A DNA stretch of 64,000 nt from Lachnospiraceae bacterium (lineage in GTDB: Bacteria; Bacillota; Clostridia; Lachnospirales; Lachnospiraceae). Location of the stretch: contig JAFQZU010000038.1 in NCBI GenBank assembly GCA_017405805.1, positions 1-64,000 on the forward strand, given 5' to 3'. Positions 43,994 through 52,312 of the stretch are shown piece by piece; within the stretch, counting starts at the first letter, position 1; every line of letters starts with the position of its first letter. Made by a program: the position numbers and the translations under genes. The notes beneath the pieces are model-generated. The model did no database searches. It worked only from the letters and a program-made list of their open reading frames with translations, and had not been told where the DNA came from.

Positions 43994-44710
43994 TTACGAC
44001 TTGAGCCAGTCATCCTTTTTGGTGTGCAGGAGCGCCTTGAAGATCATCAGGTCGTCCACCGTGGTGATCTTGAGGTTTTCCTCCGAGCCCTTGGAGAAAT
44101 AGATCATCTCTCCCAGCTGCTGCATCAGCGTGCAGGACGCCGCCGTGTTGGTGATGCCCTTCTCCGCGGCCATCTTATGCGCCCACATGAGCTTCCCGTA
44201 GGTGTAGGTGTGGGGCGTCTGGGTGCGGAAGAGCTGCTCGCGGGGGATGGATACGTTCGAGGACATCCCGTCGTCCGTGCTGCGGAAGACCGCTTCCACG
44301 CAGGGGATGGCCGCCACGGCGCTGCCGTGCTGCTTGAAGACCGCCAGGCTGTTGGAGATGATCTCCCCGCTGACCAGGGCACGATTGCCGTCGTGCACCA
44401 TGACGATGTCGTCGTCCGAGAGGTCCTCCCGCATGGCCTGCAGGCCGTTGCAGATGGATTCCTGGCCCGTCGCGCCGCCGGGGACCACCCAGCGGAGTTT
44501 GCTGATATTGAACTGCTTGGCGTAAGCTTTAAGTACGTCCACCCAGGAGGGGAGCGTCACCACGTTGATGGCGTCCACCGCGGGATGGTTCTGAAAAGCC
44601 TCCATCGTGTGAATGATGATGGGCTTGTTGTCTACGTGCATGAATTGCTTCGGGATATCCTGCCCCATGCGGGACCCGGTTCCGGCTGCGGTGAGTAATG
44701 CGACGATCAT
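43994..44710 (-). CDS. IspD/TarI-like cytidylyltransferase
   Basis: 238 residues. LLTAAGTGSRMGQDIPKQF is the CTP-binding loop of IspD/TarI enzymes; VHDGNRALV and RTQTPHTY also fit. IspD makes CDP-methylerythritol; TarI makes CDP-ribitol; the family also covers related CDP-alditols. Being 18 bp from licD in a surface-glycan operon, it more likely supplies a CDP-activated group for LicD than serves isoprenoid synthesis. No TarJ reductase is in the window, so CDP-ribitol is not certain. Confidence 0.85.
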   Translation of the reverse strand: MIVALLTAAGTGSRMGQDIPKQFMHVDNKPIIIHTMEAFQNHPAVDAINVVTLPSWVDVLKAYAKQFNISKLRWVVPGGATGQESICNGLQAMREDLSDDDIVMVHDGNRALVSGEIISNSLAVFKQHGSAVAAIPCVEAVFRSTDDGMSSNVSIPREQLFRTQTPHTYTYGKLMWAHKMAAEKGITNTAASCTLMQQLGEMIYFSKGSEENLKITTVDDLMIFKALLHTKKDDWLKS

Positions 44711-44728
44711 AACCTGCTGCTGTGCTCC

Positions 44729-45598
44729 TTATTTGTATTTCAGTTCCAAAAAGACGTGCCGCTCTCTCTTCTCCGGCGGCGGCACCTCCATATAATTACC
44801 GTAGAATTTCGATAGAAACCCTCTCGCCCTGACCGGGATCTTGAAGGTCGTGTCCTCGAAGGGCGCGTCCTTAAACTCACACATGTCGCTGCGCCGGTAA
44901 AGCTCTCCGACAAAATGCTTTCTCCCCGTGGGGATGGCCACCAGCGAGGAGTGCTCGTCCTTGCAGAGGGCGTTCCAGTACTGGGTCCAGGCGATCCACT
45001 TTTTCAGGGGGATCCGCCCCAGAAGACGGCCCAGCGCCTGTTTGCTGCGGGCGTAGTTGATCTCCCTCGCCTCCAGCTCCTGCAGCTCCTGCGGCAGATC
45101 GCTGTTGCGCACCGCCCTGACCGCGGATACCGCGTAGGACAGGCCCATGCTCATGCCTGCCTGCAAAGCCCGCAGAAACGGGTTGTCGAAGGTGTTTTCC
45201 ATAATGTAGAGATCGATGGAGATCCCGCACTCTTCCACATTCCAGTCGTACTTGCGGCGCGCCACGGTCCCCTTCTTGCGGATCTGCGTGACCATGAGTC
45301 CGAGCTCCGGATATTTGTCCGGCGTCTGCAGATAATACCTGTCCCCGAGCTTCTCGTCAAAGATCGCGCACATCCTGTCGTAATCCTTCCGGGGCATATT
45401 CAGGTCGATATCGTCGTCCCAGGGAATGAAGCCCTTGTGGCGGACGGCGCCCAGAACGCTGCCTCCGCTCAGGGAATACGCGATCCCCTCCTCGTCCAGG
45501 ACTTTGACCACATCCTTGGCGATCTTCAGGACCTCCTCCTGGTACCGCCGCAGGTCCTCTCCCTCCAGGACGATAATGTCGTCTTTCGTATATTTCAT
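44729..45598 (-). CDS. LicD-family phosphotransferase
   Basis: 289 residues. SLSGGSVLGAVRHKGFIPWD and then DDDIDL form the LicD nucleotidyltransferase-fold signature. LicD proteins move phosphocholine, or phospho-alditols in related enzymes, from a CDP donor onto a sugar. ATG 45598 overlaps the stop of the DUF1972 gene as ATGA, with GGAG 8 nt upstream. The cytidylyltransferase follows by 18 bp, forming a probable donor-synthesis plus transfer pair. Confidence 0.92.
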   Translation of the reverse strand: MKYTKDDIIVLEGEDLRRYQEEVLKIAKDVVKVLDEEGIAYSLSGGSVLGAVRHKGFIPWDDDIDLNMPRKDYDRMCAIFDEKLGDRYYLQTPDKYPELGLMVTQIRKKGTVARRKYDWNVEECGISIDLYIMENTFDNPFLRALQAGMSMGLSYAVSAVRAVRNSDLPQELQELEAREINYARSKQALGRLLGRIPLKKWIAWTQYWNALCKDEHSSLVAIPTGRKHFVGELYRRSDMCEFKDAPFEDTTFKIPVRARGFLSKFYGNYMEVPPPEKRERHVFLELKYK

Positions 45599-46842
45599 CA
45601 CGGCAACTCCAAAAAGAGCTTCTCGTAAGCCTTTACGATCTTTTCCCAGCTGTAGGCACCGGCCATGCGGGCCTTGGCCATCCGGCCGTACTCCTCGATC
45701 TGTTCCTGCGTAAATCCGTCGGCCCGCTCGATCAGCCTCGCGAGGTCCCCGGGCTCCTTCGTCCAGTACAGCGCGGCGTCCTCAGCCACTTCCCTGTTGA
45801 AGCCCACATTCAGAAGAAGATTGAGCTTGGTGCTGCCCAGGCCCTCGAGGAGACTGGGATTGGTGCCGCCCACCTCGTGCCCGTGCAGGTATCCGTAAGC
45901 GTTCTCCCGGATCTTGCGGAGCAGTTCCTGGTCATAAACGGTCCCGACAAAACGGATGCGGTCATCCTTTTTGAAATGGAGCCGCTTCTCCAGGCGGGCC
46001 AGGAAGCGGTCGTCCGCCGTGGTGATAATGGCAAATTTCTTGCGGGTGGAGGACTTCATGAACTCCCGGATCATCACCTCGTAATTGTTCTCGGGAACGA
46101 AGCGTCCGACCACCAGATAATATTCGTTTTTCTCAAGACCCTTGTCGCGCAGCCACCCGGTGAACTCAGGGGCGTCGTCAGCCAGCTTCGAGGGAACGGT
46201 GTCCGTCCCGTACGCGATAAAACGGGTCTTCGGTGCGTACTGCCTGTATTCTTTCCGGATGTACTTGCGGATGTTGCGGCTGTCGCAGATCACGAGGTCC
46301 GCGCTGCGGACCATCATTTTCTCGGACTCTTTCCAGTAGGCCCGCACCGGTGCGCTCCACTTGGCCCTTCTCCACTCGTGTCCGTCGGGATTGAGGAGCA
46401 GAACGCCGCCCAGCTCGTGGATCTCCTTCTTGTAGCGCTCGATGAAAGGTCCGATCCGGCACGCCAGGACATAGAAGATCGGGTTCTTGATGGAAGGTCT
46501 CTTCCTGCAGTATTCGATGCAGTACTTCAGGGCTTCGAGATCATACAGCACCGCGCGCGCGGAGCCGATGTTGTGCGCCTTGATGCTGAAGCACTTGGCG
46601 CCGTTGTATTCGTAGCGGAAATTCTCGGCGCCCATGGCCGCGACGTGATAGCGGATCCTGTCGCTGATCCTGTAAGCCGTAAGCTTTTCCACAAAGGTCT
46701 CAAAACCGCCATAGGCAGCAGGGATACCCTTGCTGCCGATAATAAAGACCTGTTTCTTTTCCGTCTGATATCCAGGATGATCCTTGTGATCAGATAATCT
46801 GTGAACCTCTTTCCCGTTCACCCTCATCAAGGTTTCGTCCAT
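45598..46842 (-). CDS. DUF1972-type rhamnosyltransferase (Cps2T/RgpA-like)
   Basis: 414 residues. An N-terminal DUF1972 segment, VFIIGSKGIPAAYGGFETFVE, leads into a GT-B fold with PDGHEWRRAKW, YYLVVGRFVPENNYE and a glycan-donor motif HGHEVGGTNPSLLEGLG. The family includes beta-1,4-rhamnosyltransferases that start rhamnan or capsule chains. It comes directly after rmlD-rmlC, which fits use of dTDP-rhamnose. GAGGAA precedes ATG 46842. Confidence 0.87.
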   Translation of the reverse strand: MDETLMRVNGKEVHRLSDHKDHPGYQTEKKQVFIIGSKGIPAAYGGFETFVEKLTAYRISDRIRYHVAAMGAENFRYEYNGAKCFSIKAHNIGSARAVLYDLEALKYCIEYCRKRPSIKNPIFYVLACRIGPFIERYKKEIHELGGVLLLNPDGHEWRRAKWSAPVRAYWKESEKMMVRSADLVICDSRNIRKYIRKEYRQYAPKTRFIAYGTDTVPSKLADDAPEFTGWLRDKGLEKNEYYLVVGRFVPENNYEVMIREFMKSSTRKKFAIITTADDRFLARLEKRLHFKKDDRIRFVGTVYDQELLRKIRENAYGYLHGHEVGGTNPSLLEGLGSTKLNLLLNVGFNREVAEDAALYWTKEPGDLARLIERADGFTQEQIEEYGRMAKARMAGAYSWEKIVKAYEKLFLELP

Positions 46843-46878
46843 ATGCCGTTCCTCACTGCTGCTTAGTCCGGAGCCTGC

Positions 46879-47466
46879 TCACTCCATATTGGGCCATCTC
46901 TGATCCTTGTCGCTCAGGATCAGCGGTGTTCCGTCATCCAGATGGTAGTCTCCCGCCTCGGGCGTTCCGCGGTAGGTGCCGGAGATCCCCGGCCACTCGA
47001 TGCCGATCTTCGGGTCGTTCCAGGCAAGTCCCTCCTCGTCCCCGGGATGCCAGAAGTCCGTCACCTTGTAGCAGAACCTGGCCACGTCGCTCAGGACCAG
47101 GAACCCGTGGGCAAACCCCGCCGGAATGAAGAACTGACGGGCGTTCTCCCTTGTCAGCTCCACGCCGTGCCAGCGGCCGTAAGTGGCGCTGCCGGGCCTT
47201 AAGTCGACCGCCACGTCATAGACCCTTCCGTCTATGACCCGCACGATCTTGGCCTGCGGAAAATTCTTCTGGAAATGAAGGCCCCTGAGGACACCCTTTA
47301 CGGACATGCTCTCGTTGTCCTGCACGAAGACGGCGTCGATGCCGGCCTCCTGCAGATCCCTCTGGTTGTATGTCTCGGCAAAATATCCCCGCTTGTCCCT
47401 GTGTACGGAAGGCTCTATGATGCACAGCCCCTCGATGGGCGTCCTTGTAACTGAGATCTGTCCCAC
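46879..47466 (-). CDS. rmlC: dTDP-4-dehydrorhamnose 3,5-epimerase
   Basis: 195 residues, the usual size. VHRDKRGYFAETYNQRD, VLRGLHFQ with the catalytic His region, VYDVAVDLRPGSATYG and FIPAGFAHGFLVLSD are RmlC motifs. It acts after RmlB and before RmlD. It follows rmlD by 1 bp and precedes the DUF1972 transferase. Confidence 0.95.
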   Translation of the reverse strand: MGQISVTRTPIEGLCIIEPSVHRDKRGYFAETYNQRDLQEAGIDAVFVQDNESMSVKGVLRGLHFQKNFPQAKIVRVIDGRVYDVAVDLRPGSATYGRWHGVELTRENARQFFIPAGFAHGFLVLSDVARFCYKVTDFWHPGDEEGLAWNDPKIGIEWPGISGTYRGTPEAGDYHLDDGTPLILSDKDQRWPNME

Positions 47467-47467
47467 T

Positions 47468-48391
47468 TCAATCGCTCCCTGACTCCTCCGTCTGCCGCAG
47501 ATACCTTGCCAGTGCGTCCCGCCAGTCCGGAAGAGGTGTAAATCCGTTTTTCGTCAACTTGCTTTTATCCAGACGGCTGTTGAAAGGCCTCGCCGCCTTT
47601 GACAGCCCGTATTCTCTCGTCGTGACCGGGATGACCTTCACGTCCATCCCCGCCTGCCGGAAGATCTCCACGGCAAAATCATACCAGGAGATATATCCGC
47701 CCTCATTGGTCGCGTGGTAGTAACCGTAGCGGTCCGTTCCGGCCATGTCCGCCAGAAGCCGCGCCAGATCGTACGTATAGGTCGGCGTCCCGATCTGGTC
47801 ATTGACCACCCGCAGTGTGTCGTGCGTCTTTCCCAGCCTGCACATGGTGCGGACGAAGTTATTGCCGTTCTGCCCGAAGACCCAGGCGATGCGGACGATG
47901 AAGAGCTTCTTTGCCAGCTCTGCCGCCGCCAGCTCCCCCTCGAGCTTTGTCTGCCCGTAGACGTTGAGCGGGCTGTAAGCCCTGCTGTCCGGATCCCAGG
48001 GCTCCGTGCCCTGTCCGTCAAAAACGTAATCCGTGCTGATATAGATCATCTTCGCGTCCGCAAGGGCCGCTGCCTCTGCCATATTGCGCGTCCCGTCGCG
48101 GTTGATCCTGCGGACCTTATCTATATTCTCCGGCTCCTCGGCCGCGTCCACCGCCGTCCAGGCGGCGCAGTGAAAGATGACGTCCGGCCGGATCTCACCG
48201 ATCGTCCGGAGCACCTGCTCCCTGTCCGTGATATCCATCCTCACATAGGGCATGCGGCTTACGGGTGCATCGTCCGGGAAAGCGGGGTCCTCCCGCAGGT
48301 CCGAGCCGACCGCCTCCAGGCCTCTCCCGGCCAGTTCATTCATTATATCATGTCCCAGCTGACCGCAGACACCTGTGACAAACGCTTTCAT
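47468..48391 (-). CDS. rmlD: dTDP-4-dehydrorhamnose reductase
   Basis: 307 residues. Short-chain dehydrogenase-type start FVTGVCGQLGHD, STDYVFDG, and the YGQTKLEGE catalytic Tyr/Lys. It makes dTDP-L-rhamnose with NAD(P)H. First gene of the 39623-48391 operon. RmlB is not in the window; RmlA is on the opposite strand at 55726. Confidence 0.95.
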   Translation of the reverse strand: MKAFVTGVCGQLGHDIMNELAGRGLEAVGSDLREDPAFPDDAPVSRMPYVRMDITDREQVLRTIGEIRPDVIFHCAAWTAVDAAEEPENIDKVRRINRDGTRNMAEAAALADAKMIYISTDYVFDGQGTEPWDPDSRAYSPLNVYGQTKLEGELAAAELAKKLFIVRIAWVFGQNGNNFVRTMCRLGKTHDTLRVVNDQIGTPTYTYDLARLLADMAGTDRYGYYHATNEGGYISWYDFAVEIFRQAGMDVKVIPVTTREYGLSKAARPFNSRLDKSKLTKNGFTPLPDWRDALARYLRQTEESGSD

Positions 48392-48579
48392 CTTATCAAT
48401 CTCCAGAGCAAACTACCTCTATCATAATAGGCTACATTACTATGCTATTATAACCCATCGATGCAAATCCGCATACCTCATTCCTCCATTTTATCACCGA
48501 TATTCACCTCGAATTCGAAAATTTAAAAAAAAATCAGGCCGCAATACCGCAAAAATCAGGAACGTGTGTTTGTTTTTCG

Positions 48580-48608
48580 TTGCGGTGACGCCGCCATTGC
48601 TATATACT
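48580..48608 (+). promoter_or_regulatory. Amidase promoter
   Basis: TTGCGG (48580-48585), 17-bp spacer, TATACT (48603-48608), 80 bp before the amidase start. A minus-strand TATAAT for rmlD is also present near 48450, without a clear -35. Confidence 0.55.
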
Positions 48609-48687
48609 GAACAATATAATATAGTAAATCGTTACCCTTACGCCGCGGCGCCCCGCGCCGCATTTTCAGTTTAATGAGGAGAATACC

Positions 48688-50028
48688 ATGCCTTCAAGAG
48701 ATAGTCAAACCGCACGGACCGCTCTGCGCCTGATCCCGGCGGCGCTTGTTTTTGCGCTGCTCCTTGCCTTTGCCGTTCCTTCCGCGCTGCCGTCGGCCGC
48801 GCCGGCTGCCGCACAGGCCGCAACCGCCTCCGGGTGGAGGCTGAGCGGCGGAAAGTGGTACTACTTCAAGAGCGGCAGGAAGCAGACCGGCTGGCTCAAG
48901 GACGCCGGCAAGTGGTACTATCTGGACCCGAAGCAGAAGGGCGCCGCGGCCAAAGGACTGCGGGTCATCGGCGGGAAGGGATACCTTTTCGGGGCGGACT
49001 GCGCCATGAAGGTCAACGCCTGGATGAACACCAACAACCAGCGCTACCACAGCGACGAATGGGGCGTCGTGCAGACCGGCTGGCAGAAGATCTCCGGGAA
49101 ATGGTACTACTTCCGCCCCGCCTGGAACGGCGCCGCCGCCAAGGGCCTGTGCCGGATCGACGGGAAGGGGTACCTTTTCGGCGCGGATTACGCCATGAGG
49201 ACAAACGCCTGGATGAACACCAACGGACACCGCTACCACAGCGACGAGTGGGGCGTCGTGCAGACCGGCTGGCGAAAGATCGCCGACTGCCTGTACTATT
49301 TTGGCAAGTCGGGCGCCATGTACACGGGAAAGAAAACGATCGACGGAAAGGTCTTCCGGTTCCGCGCCGACGGCGTCTTTATGCGGGGCACCGGCAAGAC
49401 GGTAGTTCTCGATCCCGGCCACTCGGGCGTGACCGCCGAGGGGACCGTCCCGCTCGGCCCCGGCTCCTCCGAGAGGAAGGATGCGGACTCCCCCGGGACC
49501 AGGGGCGTCGAGACAGGCGTCTACGAGTATGAGCTCAATCTGACCATGGCCTTTAAAATAAAGAAAGAACTGGAATCCCGCGGTTATACGGTCTTTTTGA
49601 CCAGATCCGACAGCAGCGCCCCCCACGACTGCATCGAGCGCGCCGAGGTCGCCAACAGCAACGGCGCCGACATCTTCGTACGGCTCCACGCCAACAATAA
49701 ACGGGATCACTCCGCGACGGGCGCCATGACCATCTGCATCACGCCCGACAATCCCTTTGTGCCGCAGATGTACCAGCGCTCCCGGCTCCTGTCCGAGAAA
49801 CTCCTGAACTGCTACGTGCGGGCCACCGGCTGCGTATGGGAGGAGATCTGGGAGACGGATACCATGACCGGCAACAACTGGAGCAAGGTCCCCACGACCC
49901 TGATCGAATTCGGCTATATGTCCAACCCCGGCGAGGACAGGAAGATGCAGACGGCCTCCTACCAGGCAAAGATGACCCTCGGCACCGCCAACGGGATCGA
50001 CGCCTATTTTGAGGCCATCGGTAGGTAA
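48688..50028 (+). CDS. N-acetylmuramoyl-L-alanine amidase with N-terminal choline-binding-type repeats
   Basis: 446 residues. A signal peptide (about 1-44) is followed by cell-wall repeats (about 47-236), including two ~66-residue units with NGAAAKGL, AWMNTN and YHSDEWGVVQTGW. An Amidase_3 domain follows: VLDPGHSG (zinc His), ETGVYEYELNL (zinc Glu), RLHANN (zinc His) and IEFGYMSN (catalytic Glu). It cleaves the peptide stem from muramic acid. Lytic choline-binding proteins such as LytA are analogous in role, though with a different catalytic family and domain order. GAGGAG precedes ATG 48688. Confidence 0.93.
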   Translation: MPSRDSQTARTALRLIPAALVFALLLAFAVPSALPSAAPAAAQAATASGWRLSGGKWYYFKSGRKQTGWLKDAGKWYYLDPKQKGAAAKGLRVIGGKGYLFGADCAMKVNAWMNTNNQRYHSDEWGVVQTGWQKISGKWYYFRPAWNGAAAKGLCRIDGKGYLFGADYAMRTNAWMNTNGHRYHSDEWGVVQTGWRKIADCLYYFGKSGAMYTGKKTIDGKVFRFRADGVFMRGTGKTVVLDPGHSGVTAEGTVPLGPGSSERKDADSPGTRGVETGVYEYELNLTMAFKIKKELESRGYTVFLTRSDSSAPHDCIERAEVANSNGADIFVRLHANNKRDHSATGAMTICITPDNPFVPQMYQRSRLLSEKLLNCYVRATGCVWEEIWETDTMTGNNWSKVPTTLIEFGYMSNPGEDRKMQTASYQAKMTLGTANGIDAYFEAIGR

Positions 50029-50069
50029 TCTCCCCCGGCAGGGGGACCGGCTTCCCCGATCAGCAGTCA

Positions 50070-50099
50070 TTTACAAATATTCTCTGTCGGTAGTATAAT
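50070..50099 (+). promoter_or_regulatory. Promoter of the aminosugar operon
   Basis: TTTACA (50070-50075), 18-bp spacer, TATAAT (50094-50099), about 40 bp before the aminotransferase start. It should drive the eight plus-strand genes to 58370. Confidence 0.6.
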
Positions 50100-50140
50100 G
50101 AAAATGATATGCTATGGCTGACCAAGGAGTATTTTATTCT

Positions 50141-51280
50141 ATGTCCAATTTTCAGATTCCTTTTAATATACCGCCCTTTACCGGCTCCGAGCTCACCTAT
50201 GTCCAGCAGGCCGTAGACGCTCACAAGATCTGCGGCGACGGTCATTTCACGAAGATGTGCTCCGAGTGGATGCAGGAGCGTTTTAAGGCAAAGCGCGCCC
50301 TTTTGACGACCAGCGGCACGACCGCGCTGGAGATGGCAGCGCTTTTGTGCGGCCTGGAAAAGGGCGACGAGGTGATTCTGCCCAGTTTCACCTTCTCCAG
50401 CACCGCCAACGCGATCGTTCTGACAGGCGCCACGCCTGTCTTCGTCGATGTGCGTCCGGACACCATGAATATCGACGAGAAGCTGATCGAGGACGCCATC
50501 ACGGACCGCACCCGCGCCATCATGGTGGTCCATTACGCCGGCGTGGCCTGTGAGATGGACACCATCCTCGACATCGCGCGCAGGCACTCCCTCAAGGTCA
50601 TCGAGGACGCCGCGCAGGGCGTCATGGCCTTTTACAAGGGGCGCGCCCTGGGCACGATCGGCGATTACGGCTGCTACTCCTTCCACGAGACCAAGAACTA
50701 TTCCATGGGCGAGGGAGGCGCGCTGATCCTCCAGGACGACGCCGACATCGAGCCGGCGGAGATCCTGCGCGAGAAGGGCACCAACCGCGCGAAATTCTTC
50801 CGCGGCCAGGTCGACAAATACACCTGGGTCAACTACGGCAGCAGCTATCTTCCCAGCGACATGAACGCCGCCTACCTCTGGGCGCAGCTCCTTGAGGCGG
50901 ACGCGGTCAACGAGGACCGCCTCGCCACCTGGAACGCCTACCACGAGGCGTTTCTCCCCCTCCAGGAGGCCGGCCGGCTCGAGCTTCCCTTCATCCCCGA
51001 CGAGTGCACGCACAACGCGCATATGTACTACGTCAAGCTTCACGATCTCGAAGAGAGGACGCGCTTTATCAAACACCTCAAGGAACGCGGGGTGAGCAGC
51101 GTCTTCCATTACATTCCCCTCCACTCCTCTCCCGCCGGACGCCGCTTCGGCAGATTCCACGGGGAAGACGTCTACACGACGAGGGAGAGCGAGCGCCTTG
51201 TAAGGCTCCCCATGTACTACGGCCTTCGGCGCACAGACAGAGAGCACGTCATCCGCACCGTGCGGTCATTTTTTGACTGA
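50141..51280 (+). CDS. WecE/RffA-type dTDP-4-keto-6-deoxyhexose aminotransferase
   Basis: 379 residues from ATG 50141 (AAGGAG 11 nt before); a start 9 codons upstream is possible. PLP-dependent DegT/AryC1 family: Asp156 in VIEDAAQG and Lys185 in SFHETKNYSMGEGG; the FHETKN sequence is typical of WecE, which makes dTDP-4-amino-4,6-dideoxygalactose from dTDP-4-keto-6-deoxyglucose. RmlA, the first enzyme of that route, lies in the same operon. First gene of the operon. Confidence 0.88.
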   Translation: MSNFQIPFNIPPFTGSELTYVQQAVDAHKICGDGHFTKMCSEWMQERFKAKRALLTTSGTTALEMAALLCGLEKGDEVILPSFTFSSTANAIVLTGATPVFVDVRPDTMNIDEKLIEDAITDRTRAIMVVHYAGVACEMDTILDIARRHSLKVIEDAAQGVMAFYKGRALGTIGDYGCYSFHETKNYSMGEGGALILQDDADIEPAEILREKGTNRAKFFRGQVDKYTWVNYGSSYLPSDMNAAYLWAQLLEADAVNEDRLATWNAYHEAFLPLQEAGRLELPFIPDECTHNAHMYYVKLHDLEERTRFIKHLKERGVSSVFHYIPLHSSPAGRRFGRFHGEDVYTTRESERLVRLPMYYGLRRTDREHVIRTVRSFFD

Positions 51281-51325
51281 GCGGCGCGCACGGCACGCTT
51301 AGGAAAGGAAGGTAGAACCACCGTT

Positions 51326-52312
51326 TTGAAAATGCAAGCCGATACGGCCAGAAGTGCCGGCTCCCTGATCAGCTTTATTATCCCCTGCTACGCCAGCGAA
51401 GGCTCCGTCTCCCTGGTGATGGACGAGATCCGGCAGGTCGTGGCGCAGGGCGCCGGTTTTGATTATGAGATCATCGCAGTCAACGACTGCTCCCCTGACA
51501 ATGTGCTGTCCATCCTGCGGCGGGAAGCCGAAAAGGACCCGAAGGTCACCGTCATCGACCTGGCCCGGAACGGAGGCCGGCACAACGCCCTCCTGTGCGG
51601 CTGCCACTACGCCTCGGGCGACTACATCGTCTTTATCGACGACGACCAGCAGTGCCCAGCCGACAGGCTCTGGGACCTCATGGATCCGCTGATCCACGGC
51701 GACGCGGACGTGGCGATCGCAAAATATCCCAAAAAGACCCAGTCCCGCTTCAAAAATTTCGGCTCCGCCGTCAACGACACGGTGGCCACCTGGCTTCTGG
51801 GCAAGGATAAGAACCTGAAATTCTCCAACTTCTCCGTCATGAAGCGCTTTGTGAAGGACGAAGTGATCAAGTACACCAACCCCTATCCCTATCTCTCCGG
51901 CCTCATGCTGCGGGCTACCCGCAACGTCGTCAATGTGGAGATGGAGGAGCGGGAGCGCAAGATCGGCGTGGGACATTACAGCTTTGCCAAGTCCTTCGCC
52001 CTGTGGATGAACAGCTTTACCGCCTTCTCGGTGAAGCCCCTCCGCATCGCGACGACCTTCGGGATCGCCTTCTCGTTTTTTGGCGCGATCATGATCCTCT
52101 ACACGGTGATCCACAAGCTCATCAACCCCAACGTGGCGATCGGCTACAGTTCCCTGATGTCCATGCTCCTGTTCATCGGCGGCATGGTCATGTTCATGCT
52201 CGGCCTCATCGGGGAGTACGTGGGACGGATCTACATCTCCCTCAACAATTCCCCGCAGTTCGTAGTCAGACAGATCTACCGCGGCGGCAGGAAGGAGGGG
52301 CCGAATGAATAG
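51326..52312 (+). CDS. GtrB/ArnC-like polyprenyl-phosphate glycosyltransferase
   Basis: 328 residues from TTG 51326; ATG 51332 is equally possible. A DPM1-type GT-A domain (SFIIPCYASEGSVS, VNDCSPDNV, FIDDDQQCP) is followed by two C-terminal helices in the arrangement of GtrB and ArnC. These enzymes put one sugar on undecaprenyl phosphate at the inner face. The likely donor is the dTDP-amino sugar of the gene before it. It overlaps the ATP-grasp gene by 8 bp. Confidence 0.86.
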   Translation: MKMQADTARSAGSLISFIIPCYASEGSVSLVMDEIRQVVAQGAGFDYEIIAVNDCSPDNVLSILRREAEKDPKVTVIDLARNGGRHNALLCGCHYASGDYIVFIDDDQQCPADRLWDLMDPLIHGDADVAIAKYPKKTQSRFKNFGSAVNDTVATWLLGKDKNLKFSNFSVMKRFVKDEVIKYTNPYPYLSGLMLRATRNVVNVEMEERERKIGVGHYSFAKSFALWMNSFTAFSVKPLRIATTFGIAFSFFGAIMILYTVIHKLINPNVAIGYSSLMSMLLFIGGMVMFMLGLIGEYVGRIYISLNNSPQFVVRQIYRGGRKEGPNE

